Shown piece after piece: positions 29,080 to 37,500 of a stretch of 37,500 bases of DNA. The position numbers and the translations under genes are program-made. Location: assembly GCA_905221605.1 (NCBI GenBank), contig CAJNDS010002335.1, positions 867,387-904,886 on the forward strand, written 5' to 3'. The stretch comes from Symbiodinium natans (lineage: Eukaryota; Sar; Dinophyceae; Suessiales; Symbiodiniaceae). Each line of letters opens with the position of its first letter. Position 1 is the stretch's first letter. The notes beneath the pieces were generated by a model. That model was not told the origin of the DNA. It searched no databases and was given only the letters and a program-made list of their open reading frames with translations.

Positions 29080-30523
29080 CCGATTGGCCAACGTGCCGCA
29101 AATTCAATCTGGAAGCCGGCGATAGCGGAGATCAGCGTGGGTTTTGGGTGTACCAGGATGGGCAATGAGACCCCATAACCCTTAAAAGAGGGTCGTTATA
29201 GGGTTGTTTATGGGGGTTTTGGGTGTAGCTCTTGGTAGCCCAGTGGTACCATGTACCTTTTCTTTGTTTGTGGTTTCCCTTGTAAAATAGCCAACCCCAA
29301 AAAGGGTGCCCTTATCAAAATATGGTTACTGGGCTACCATGAGCTTGTTGGGTTTAAAAGTCATCTCTGGTGCAGGACGCTGACCTCCACAAAGATTCCA
29401 TGTATCGGACTCGCTATCGTAGAACGCGTGCCCAACCGCAGACGCGAATGCAGGTAGCGCAGAGCCCTTAACCCTGAACTCTGCACCCTGAAGATTTCAG
29501 GGGGGTTGGGCTGTTTCAGTGCCCCCCGCCCCCCCCGGAATACCCTTCCTGTGCTTGGGCAGCCCCTGTTTCAGCTTTTTTGTTCTAAATGTTGGGGTCT
29601 AACTAGGGTTTAGGGTCCTCAACTCTGACCCGCTAGAACCCTAACCCTAAACCCTAAACCCTAAGCCCTAAGCCTTAAGCCCTAAGCCCGAAGCCCTAAG
29701 CCCTAAGCCCTAAGCCCTTAGCCCTAAGCCCTTAGCCCTTAGCCCTAAGCCCTAAGCCCTAAGCCCCAAGCCCTAAGCCCTAAGCCCTTCCCTTTTCAGC
29801 AGTGCCTGTGAAAGACGCCAGGCCTACATCGGAAGGCTCCTGGGTCCGTTCTGCGCGGTGCGGATCCCAGCATCGCCCCTCACCCCCCCCCTTAGGGTTT
29901 AGGGTTCAGGGTTTAGGGTTTAGGGTTTAGGGTTTAGGGTTTAGGGTTCAGGGTTCAGGGTTCAGGGTTTAGGGTTTAGGGAAGGTTTGTCTTGGGGTCT
30001 AGACCCTGCACCTGAACCTAACCAACCCCCGAGTCAAGCCCTCAACCCCCTAAACCGGATGGTGTAGCAGATTTATGCCGGGATGCCCCTTATACTAACA
30101 GTCCTTAGTAGGGACGCTAGTACCCACCTTTATAATCCCTTTAAAGGACGGTTACTATGGGGGGGGAACATCCCAAGGTTTATGGCCCTAAACCCGAAAC
30201 CTACACCCTAAACCCTAAACTCTAAACCTACACCCTAAACCCTAAACCCTACACCCTAAACCCAAAACCCCAAACCCTAAACCCTAGTAGGAGCCGAGGC
30301 TTGGGAGTCTGGTTTTATTGGCCTGCTATGGGGTTTACTTGGGGCTCCATTTGCCGAATAGCAGGGTTTGGGGTTCAGGGTTTAGGGTTTAGGGTTTAGG
30401 GGTTAGGCCCAAAACCCTAACACCCTAAAACCCTCAGCCCGAAGCCCGCGCTACTCCTGGACGAAGGTGCTGCTCTATAGCTTCGTTGGCTACGGCGGCG
30501 CCCTGAGAAGACAAACTCTATAG
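29080..30523 (+). CDS. Gene D: five-exon 3' gene part ending in TAG, hydrophobic C-terminus
   Basis: Exons: 29080-29134 (GC donor), 29376-29453 (AG|G..AG|GTAGCG), 29800-29857 (polypyrimidine tract then CAGCAG acceptor), 30294-30343 (GC donor) and 30445-30523 with TAG at 30521-30523. Phases run 1-2, 2-2, 2-0, 0-2, 2-stop. Recognisable parts: KIPCIGLAIVERVPNRRREC, ERRQAYIGRLLGPFC, SLVLLACYGVYLG and WTKVLLYSFVGYGGALRR. The last two exons contain short hydrophobic runs that could be membrane segments. The first intron holds two small inverted-repeat elements and no telomeric array. The second is filled by a CCCTAAG-variant array. The 5' end is not found. Function unknown. Confidence 0.45.
29151..29205. 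mobile_element. Family M5 partial element
   Basis: TACCAGGATGGGC then CCCATAACCC and GTTATAGGG match the left end and centre of the 11,467 copy. The right terminus is missing. Confidence 0.4.
29234..29338. mobile_element. Family M4 inverted-repeat element
   Basis: 105 bp with ends GGTAGCCCAGTGGTACCAT and, reversed, GGTAGCCCAGTAACCATA. It lies in the first intron of gene D, 37 bp before the next exon. Partial copies are at 25,121 and 10,893. Confidence 0.65.
29642..29789. repeat. CCCTAAG heptamer array
   Basis: Starts as CCCTAAA and becomes CCCTAAG with CCCTTAG variants, about 20 units. Fills the gene D intron before the exon at 29,800. Confidence 0.88.
29894..29981. repeat. TTTAGGG array with GGGTTCA units
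   Basis: Heptamers with two blocks of GGGTTCA. Confidence 0.88.
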
Positions 30524-31325
30524 GGGCCCACTGAATTACGCAAACGTAGTTTAGGGTTTAGGGTTGAGGGTCATCCCACAGAATTCCCCTTATAGAGGCC
30601 CTTATAATTACCCCACTAGTAGGATCCTTCTGCTTTGTTTTTTGGGGGCCCCTATTATCGGGTTTTTAGGGTTGAGTTCTTTCAAGAAGCGTTAAGGGCT
30701 TAGAGCTTTTAGGGTTGTTAGGGTTTTTAGGGTGTTTGGTTTTTTTGGTCTTTTTCGGGAGGGTTTAGGTTTTTTTTAGGTTTGTCTTTATTTTGTTTCA
30801 GGTTTTTCTGGAATTTATAGGGTCTTGGTTGAATATCAGGCTGTCGGCTCACAGTCACAAGCAGCGCTCGATGCACCCTCAGCCTTGAAAGGTTTAGGGT
30901 TTAGGGTTCAGGGTTTAGGGTTTAGGGTTTAGGGTTATAAGCCCTTCAAAAAAAAACTGAAAAAAACCTAATAAGCCCCAACGCGCCCTAAAACCCCTCA
31001 GCACCCTAAACACCCTGGGAACGCTACAGCCCTAAACCCTAAACCCTGAAAACCCTAGACTCAAGGCCGCACCCGAGCAGCTCTAAACCCGAAAAGCCCA
31101 GAAACCCTAAAGCCGAGGAACCCCCGAAGCCTACCTTGAAAGCCAGTAGACTATAATTGTGGGCTACACTTCCCCATTTTGGGGCCAAGTCCCTAAACCC
31201 CAAACCCCAAACCCCAAATCCTAAACCCTAAACCCTAAACCCTAAACCCTAAACCCTAAACCCTCTTCTTTTGGGAATCTAGGCGCCTAAGGCCGAAGCC
31301 CTATTTCCCGAAGCTAAGCCCTCAG

Positions 31326-31801
31326 CAAATGAGTCAGACCCCCGGCCTCGATGCGGTTTAGGGTTTAGGGTTTAGGGTTTAGGGCTTAGGGTTTAGGGTT
31401 AGAGGTTAGAGGTGTTAGAGGGGTTAGAGGGGTTAGAGGGGTTAGAGGGGTTAGAGGGGTTAGAGGGTTTAGAGGGTTTAGAGGGGTTAGAGGGGTTAGA
31501 GGGGTTTAGGGGTTTAGGGGTTTGCGGTGTTCGGGTTCTGGACGCTTTAGGCTTTGTAGGCTTTACAGGGTTTAGGGTTCGGGTGTCGGGTGTAGGGATT
31601 TAGGGTTTAGGGTTCAGGGTGGTTTTGTGCGCCAGGAAGTTCGGGCGTTGTTTTGCGTTTAGCTCTTTTTGAGGGTTTTTCGGGCTTTGGGGGATTGCGT
31701 CCCAAGCCCTGAACCCTAAACCCTAAACCCTAAACCCTAAGCCTCGGAATTCCAAGCCTCCGGCCGAGAAGGTCCAGTCCTCGCAGTGCGCCGGCAAAGC
31801 T
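31326..31801 (+). CDS. Two small exon candidates in phase 0
   Basis: Segment 31326-31355 (CTCAG|CAA ATG AGT ... GCG|GTTTAGGG) and segment 31757-31801 (CCAAG|CCT ... GCT|GTTTCC) are both phase 0 and join without shift (MSQTPGLDA, then PPAEKVQSSQCAGKA). The first donor GT is the edge of a TTTAGGG array. The intron holds the GGGGTTAGA array. Unassigned. Confidence 0.35.
31400..31525. repeat. GGGGTTAGA nonamer array
   Basis: About ten units of GGGGTTAGA then GGGTTTAGA, grading into GGGGTTTA. Confidence 0.85.
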
Positions 31802-32170
31802 GTTTCCCCACACGTTAGAGGGTTCTAAGGGAGGTTAGGGTTTAGGGTTTAGGGTTTAGGGTTTGGGGTTTAGGGTTAGGGTTTAGGGTTTAGGCGGGTT
31901 CATGGGGGCAAGGTATCTAGCGAACGTTAGGGAAGCTTAGGGAGGGAGTGGTGGGGAGCACTAGGGAAGCTTGGGTTACATACCTCCCTTGAACCCCCCG
32001 CTCCCTCTCAAGGACGGGGCTTTTGCGTTTGAGGGTTTGGGATAGGGTTTCGGGCATCGGATGACCCTAAACCCTTAACCCCAAACCCTAAAACCTACAC
32101 CCTTCTTCTCCCTTTTCGGGGGTCCTAGGCCCTCCGGTTTAGGGTTTAGGGCTAACACCTGGCAAGCCAG

Positions 32171-32264
32171 GTACTTGCAACAGCCACCGCGCTGGTGACG
32201 ATGACCGCCTGACCACTTGGAGTCTTTCCATCCAGCCTTGCCTGCCGCCGTCAGGAACCCCTAG
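32171..32264 (+). CDS. Exon candidate, unassigned
   Basis: Acceptor AGCCAG and donor CCTAG|GTAGGG enclose 94 nt. One open frame reads HRAGDDDRLTTWSLSIQPCL. A second frame is open for the first part only. Follows a TTTAGGG repeat closely. Confidence 0.3.
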
Positions 32265-33443
32265 GTAGGGTCTTGAAGCATTCTCCCCCAAAAACCCTCA
32301 ACCCTGAACCCTAATCCCCAAACCCGAAATTTCAAGCCCCTAAACCCTGATTTTGGGTCAAAACGGGTCGGATTATGAGACATTTTCAGAACGGGTTGAA
32401 CCGATAACCTCGAAGCCGTATACTTATACAGCCCTGCGATCTCGGGAGGGGAGGGCTGGGGTGTAGGGCTGGGGTGTAGGGCTGGGGTGTAGGGTTTAGG
32501 GCTAGGGTTTAGGGTTTAGGGTTTAGGGTTTAGGGGTTAGGGGTTAGGGGTTAGGGGTTAGGGAGCGAGACATCAAGGCCCCAGTCCGGGACGCTAGCTC
32601 AGCGTAGCTCCACGTTTCAGGCGGCGGGGCGGTTCCTGCGGTTTAGGGTTTAGGGTTTAGGGTTTAGGGTTTAAGGTTTAGGGTTTAGGGTTCAGGGTTT
32701 AGGGACAGGATACCTTGTACATTTGCGCTCTCCGCACCACGTTGCAAGATTCATGAGGCGGCTTTTACAGGTACAGCGCTTAGGATCGTGCAACCCCAAA
32801 CCCCTAAGCCTAAACCCTATACCCTAAGCCCTAAACCTACAAGAAGCCAGGTTCCCCTTGTGAGTAAGGGTTTTCCTTCTCCAGGGAGTTTGATGCCATG
32901 GTCCGGCGCGCTAAAGGACCTTTAGGACCCTAATCCCTAAGCCCTAAGCCCTAAACCCTAAACCCTAAACCCTAAACCCTGAACCCTGAACCCTGAACCC
33001 TGAACCCTAAAACCTATATCCCTAGGGGCCCTTCCCTCCCGCATGTGTCTATACGGGGGGTTTGGATTTCGGGTTCAGGGCTTCAAGTATAGGGTTTGGG
33101 GTTTGGATAGCCCTAAACCCTAGTAAAACCTAAACCCTAAACTTGTGTTTGGTTTTGAGTTTTTGTGTTTAGGAACATCCTAACACCCAGTTTGTGTCCT
33201 TCGCCTTATGAAGCTTGCAGCCTTGATCCAATCGTGTCCTTGAACAGGGAACGTTCTTTTCAGCTGCTTGGCAGGCTTCTCTTCACTTACCAGTGGTTCG
33301 GAAAGTCCCTAAACCCTAAACCCTATTGGCTGTCTGTGGCAGGACTCCTTCCGGGCTTACTTCGGTTGTAGAATGTTAATAGGGCGTAGTAAACACGTGC
33401 GTCGCCGCCAGATCACCTAATGCATTCCAGCAGCTTAGAACTT

Positions 33444-33558
33444 CTAGGACCCAGAGTAGGCCCTTATTTCTTTTTTTTTTGGGGGTTGGGGTTCCCTTAG
33501 AATTCCCTGAAAAGCAGAACGTGCACCCTTTCTTTTCCTAGGTTACTCCTGGGTTTAG
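33444..33558. mobile_element. Family M3 element, uninterrupted
   Basis: 115 bp with termini CTAGGACCCAGAGTAGGCC and, reversed, CTAAACCCAGGAGTAACC. The interior holds a poly-T then poly-G stretch and GGGGTTCCCTT. No coding capacity. Confidence 0.6.
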
Positions 33559-33677
33559 ACGTCGTCCCATTCGAGTTTTAGATTGGCTTCCTGAGCGGAA
33601 GCCCCGCATCATAGAGTGGGGGCAGGTATATGGCAGTGAGTTTTTTTTCCGGGCTTGTAACAGGCACCGGGGGGTCC

Positions 33678-34290
33678 CTCCACGACAAAGGTTTGTAACA
33701 GACGTGCCGTGTCCGCGACAACCCCCCCCCGCGACAAGGCTACAACCCCCCCCCCCCCCCCCCCCCCCCCCCCGACAAGACAGCAATACCATTGAATTTT
33801 CTCATTGCCAATCTCGATGCGACCTTGATGCGTGTCTGCAGCAACTTTCACTCGCAGTCCGCGACAAGGCCTGCGACAGGGCGCGACATACCCGCGACAA
33901 CCCGCGCGACTGCTCGAGCCAGCAGTTGCCCATCCGTAGGCCAACCTTGAACGAGAAGCCCAGGATTTATATTTACAGGGTCCGGGGTTTAAGGCTCTCC
34001 AGTAAAATCCCTGCGGTCCCTAAACCCTTCATCCGAAACCCCAACCCTAAACCTAAACCCTTTACCCTAAACCATTACAAAACCCAACTAAGAATATTTG
34101 GTTCAAAGTAGCGGCGCGACAAAGGTATGAAACAACCTGCCCGCGACAAGGCTTGTAGCAGACGGCGGGGGGGACCCCCCGCGACAACCCGAATTTTGAC
34201 CCACTGCCATATAGCTCGAATCATCATTCTCATCCGGCAGACCCAAAAATCATCTACCAAGACCTAGAATACCATTATCTACCCCGACAT
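33678..34290. repeat. Cluster of GCGACAA motifs
   Basis: Roughly ten copies of (C)CGCGACAA or close variants (CACGACAA, CCGACAAG, GCGACAGG, GCGACATA), all on the plus strand, in two groups (33,678-33,912 and 34,113-34,290) with a C run of about 30 near 33,747. I saw no such cluster elsewhere in the window. Confidence 0.6.
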
Positions 34291-34567
34291 ACCGTACCCT
34301 TTCGACCTAAGCGTACCTTCATTGCCTCTAAACCCTATAACCCCTAAGCCCCTAAACCGCCACCCCAAAACCCTATATCAACTCTAGCCCCTAAAACCCC
34401 CAGCCCACACCCTAAAGCTTCTCCCCCAAGCCCCTTAGCCACATATACCCCGAAACCCTAAACCCTAAACCTCTTACACAGCCTCCGAACCCCTGCAAGA
34501 CACAAATAGGGTTTAGGGGCTTACGGGTTTAGAGGTTTAGGGTTAAGGGTTCATGGGTTATTTATGA

Positions 34568-37142
34568 ATGCATGTACCATTCGGGCACGTACATACGGAA
34601 GCCCATGCAGAAGCCGCAACCCCTCTCTGGGCGGGCTGCTTCAGTATGTTATGTGAGGGGGGTTGTTTTGGGGGGTGTTTCGGAGCTAACCTCAAGCCCG
34701 ACATGTTACTTGCGATTGAGGGCTCCGGCTTGTATGGGGCTCAATTTAGGATGTTAGGGTGGTAGACAGGCACGCCGAAGGAAGCTTTCTGCCTGTCCAG
34801 CTCTCAATAGTTCAGCGCGGCTTTCGCGGAAGAGACTACAGGGCGTGCAAAGTTGTTGCAGGATTCGCTCTCCGAAGTCCAGTGCCCTGTAGAACCCTTT
34901 TGGGATGTCGGGTTTATGGTTTCGGGTTTCGGTTTAGGGTAACCCTTAAACCCCTATGACCCAGATCAGGCAAATTCCCTTTTCTGCGCAGGTTGCCTTA
35001 TAGGCCCCTTTAAACCAAAAAGCGTACCCTTTCTATTCCTCGGTTACTCTTGGGTCTACAAGAGTTATAGATGGGGATCAGAAGGTACTTAGCTCCCTCA
35101 TTCTCTATGAAGATCCAGTGAGTTTGTGGTTGCTGGCCCTACAAACCCTGAGCCCAAACCCTCCTTCCTCAACCCTACAGAATAAACCCTCAGCACTACC
35201 AACCCCTCCAACCTACAAACCCTCCGCAACTCTAAATCCTAAACCCTAAACCCTAAACCCTAAACCCTCTAAGCTCCCAGAGTTCCAAAGGCCAGAGAAC
35301 CCATGAAGGGCTTGCGGTTTGCGGAGGAGAGCTTTAGGGGTAGGGCTCAGGGTGATACCTCAAGACTCCGGGTTTAGGGTTTAGGGTTTAGGGTTTAGGG
35401 TTTAGGGTTTAGGGGTCAGGGTTTAGGGTTTAGGGGTTAGGGTTTAGGGTTTAGGGTTTAGCGTTTAGGGCTAGGGTTTAGGAGCCTACCTCAACTTAGT
35501 TGTCATTGTAGGAAAGTCTTTATCCTATATCCCTGTACATGAAGAGGTATCCAGTTCAGAATGAAATCTTTAAAGTTAGAAAGCCCTGAAACCACCAAGT
35601 TGAAGTATTGAGGGTCTAGGGTTAGGGTTTAGGGCTTAGGGCTTAGGCTTTAGGGTTTAGGGTGCAGTTCGTGACGGTGGAATTAAACTGGGCTTCTCAA
35701 CCCTAACCCCTAAACTTCTACACCCTCAACCGAGACACTGAAACAATATGAACGCCTCCGGGCTTGTTGACCCAAATCGCAACCCTAAACCCAGCACCCT
35801 AAACCCTAAACCCAAACCCTAAACCCCAAACCCTAAACCCCAAACCCTAAACCCTAAACCCTCAGCCCAACTCTCGCCTCCGGGTTTTTTGACCCAAATC
35901 TCACAGACAGTAATCCTAAGCCCTAAGCCCTAAACCCTAAACCCTAAACCCTAAACCAATTCGCGTTTCTTGGCCCAAACCTCACAGAGTAATTCAGCGC
36001 TTTTCGGGTTGCCGCTGGGTTGTCCTTGGGAACCAGCCCCCTCCGCTGGCGAAGAGCGGAGCGCCTTTGCACGCTTGGAGCCCCAGGTTTAGGGTTTAGG
36101 GTTTCGGGTTTAGGGTTTAGGGTTTAGGGTTTAGGGTTTAGGGTTTAGGGTTTAGGGTGTGTGTGTGTGTGGGTGTTAGGGGAGGTCTAGGAGGGCTCAG
36201 GGAGGTTTAGGGGGGCTTCAGGGTGTTTAGCTTGTTTAGGGTATTTAATTTTGTGGTTGGGGCTTAGGACCTAGGACATCGTAGCTAGGTAGCCTTTTCA
36301 CTCTTTCTGGGGAGTAGTATATCTCGAATCCCAAACGTTAACCTATAGTGCCGTGGACAACTGGACAAGGAAGGCTTTTAGAACGTCTTGGGCTACTTCA
36401 GGCCCTTGGGCGTTGTAGAAGACAAGCTGGCTTGATGTTGATGCCAGACGATCGGCAACGTCTTTTCAAAACACGTAGCTTCGTTCTCCTTTCAAACCTT
36501 CAACCCCCCCCCCCCCCCCACAAAAAAAAAAACAACAAAACAATAAAAATAACCGAGCATCCGACAGCCCTGAAATTTAAGAGCCTCCGGCTCAAGCCGC
36601 CGACCCGCTGGAGCATAGTTGAAAGTCGTCAGTCAAAGGCCAAAGTTGGTGGGGGAGGGGGGTAGGGGGGGGGGGTAGGGGGGGGGGGGGTAGGGCCGGA
36701 AGGAGCAGGGTTTGGGGGGGGGGGGGGGGGGGGGGAGGGTAGGGTAAAACCGCGTGAGTTTATGCCGTGTGGGTGGCCTGGCCCTCCATGGAAAAGTTGC
36801 CCGGGGACCCCCCCCACCCCCCCCGAGCTGCGTTTTGGGGGAAGGAGGGAAAAAGGGAGGTTTTCACCTCCTTTTCCCATCCAACACGCCGCCAGGGTCG
36901 GCGGACTCTAAACCCTAACACCCGAACGTGACACCCGTAATAAAGGCATATACCAGACAAAAGTTGTCTATGTAGAGGTTTAGGGAGTAGGGTTGAGTAT
37001 TCACCTCAATTCTTGTACGTGGTTAGATAAGGTCTAGGAATCTTTCAGTTCAGGAATGTACCCGAATGACAGAGTGGTCCTTCCGATTCAGCCCTATGAA
37101 TTCAGAATTTGGGCTCTCAGAAACTTCTTGAGCAACCCAGAA
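34568..37142 (+). CDS. Gene A: multi-exon model, start present, 3' end open; function unknown
   Basis: Exons: 34568-34738 (ATG preceded by in-frame TGA; 57 codons; GC donor), 34811-34906, 35082-35117, 35291-35339, 35512-35546, 35668-35691 (GC donor), 35998-36086, 36349-36411, possibly 36448-36474, then 37049 to 37112 or beyond. Every join keeps phase. The clearest exon is 35998-36086: AG before CGC TTT TCG, donor CAG|GTTTAGGG running directly into the telomeric array. Exon 34811-34906 begins immediately after an in-frame TAG, which fixes its acceptor. Recognisable parts: AEAATPLWAGCFSMLC, EETTGRAKLLQDSLSEVQ, CRWVVLGNQPPPLAK, AVDNWTRKAFRTSW and VVLPIQPYEFRIWALRNF. The 36-nt gap between 36411 and 36448 is very short for an intron, so that join may be wrong. 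No family recognised; partial at the 3' side. Confidence 0.55.
34956..35058. mobile_element. Family M3 element inside a gene A intron
   Basis: Diverged copy: left end TGACCCAGATCAGGC, right part AAACCAAAAAGCGTACCC and GGTTACTCTTGGGTCTA. It lies wholly inside the intron between the exons ending at 34906 and starting at 35082. Confidence 0.5.
35366..35482. repeat. TTTAGGG array in a gene A intron
   Basis: About 15 heptamers with a few GGGGTTA/GGGTCA slips, inside the intron 35,340-35,511. Confidence 0.88.
36087..36160. repeat. TTTAGGG array that begins at a donor site
   Basis: The first GT after the exon ending at 36,086 is the start of GTTTAGGG. About ten units, then a short (GT)n. Confidence 0.88.
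36650..36745. repeat. G-rich tract
   Basis: GGGGGAGGGGGGTAGGGGG-type runs with a G run of about 26. Low complexity; an open frame of prolines on the minus strand is an artefact. Confidence 0.75.
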
Positions 37143-37500
37143 ACCCTAAAACCTAAACCCTACACGAAATCAGCAGCCGTTATTTCGGTCTAACCGCCCT
37201 TGTCGCCGGACCCCCCCCCCCCACACTCTCCACACCCCAAAGGGTTTAGGGTATAGGGTTTAGGGTTTGGGGTTTGGGGTTTAGGGTTTAGGCTTTGGGG
37301 TTTAGGGTTGAAGTTTGGGATTCCAGATGTGACGATCTTACTTTGGGGGATCTTGCATGTCCGCCAGTTCCCCGGTTCTGGCCCCCATCGCTGACTCTTG
37401 AGGCTTGACCCCGATATAGCCAAAAATCACATGCAACCTTGCAACTCGCCTAGAGCACTAAAACCCGAAACCCTGAACCTGACGCCCTAAACCCTAAACC

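Noticed and set aside
33704-34111. Open frame of 135 codons starting in the C run
   Set aside because: It runs through a polyproline stretch, the GCGACAA repeats and telomeric repeats, with overlapping open frames on the other strand.
36629-36880. Proline-rich minus-strand frame
   Set aside because: It is the complement of G runs.
1-37500. Window as a chromosome end (true telomere)
   Set aside because: Arrays occur in both orientations throughout and are short and interrupted; neither window edge carries a long terminal array.

Overview
This is eukaryotic nuclear DNA, most likely from a dinoflagellate, probably a Symbiodiniaceae-like genome. The evidence is the plant/alveolate-type telomere heptamer TTTAGGG/CCCTAAA scattered through the whole window in both orientations, very short exons, frequent GC as well as GT 5' splice sites, many small inverted-repeat elements, and one CCCH zinc-finger exon. 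The organism is an inference. No rRNA, tRNA, CRISPR array or bacterial-type gene is visible. Nearly all long open frames are repeat translations (NPKP, GFRV, IYIY or KDGF strings) and were not used.

The central observation is that short GC-rich segments of about 15-170 bp lie between the telomere-repeat arrays. Many have an AG on the left, GT or GC on the right, an open frame and protein-like composition. In several places consecutive segments join in phase, so the arrays look like intron filler. The best chains are gene C (+, 17,457-21,092, 13 exons), gene A (+, 34,568 to about 37,142, 10 segments), gene D (+, 29,080-30,523, five exons ending in TAG), gene B (+, 21,466-22,083, four exons) and a weaker minus-strand chain at 216-2,389. 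I recognise none of these proteins. All exon models are hand-made from splice dinucleotides and frame, and short GC-rich windows are often open in several frames, so single-exon calls are tentative.

Layout. 1-3.3 kb: alternating CCCTAAA and TTTAGGG arrays around minus-strand exons, including a duplicated exon pair. 4.0-7.5 kb: the CCCH exon, isolated exon candidates, and a small element with a telomeric array inside it. 7.5-9.8 kb: the densest telomeric and variant arrays. 9.8-10.6 kb: a diverged local repeat. 10.7-14.5 kb: exon candidates and small elements. 14.7-17.4 kb: a gene-free composite block bounded by inverted (TA)n/poly-C/ACCCACCGCGGG motifs, containing a cluster of CTCGAG-centred palindromes and a palindromic satellite of about 92 bp. 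17.4-22.1 kb: genes C and B, one intron of which is a whole small inverted-repeat element. 22.1-29 kb: further elements and single exon candidates. 29-30.5 kb: gene D. 30.5-34.5 kb: short exon candidates, variant arrays and a cluster of GCGACAA motifs. 34.5-37.5 kb: gene A.

At least six families of short non-autonomous inverted-repeat elements (80-180 bp) occur, each with two or more copies here. Two copies carry telomeric arrays inserted inside them with a short duplicated flank. Stretches of more than 300 bp not listed as features hold telomere-type repeats, homopolymer runs and short unassigned single-copy sequence.
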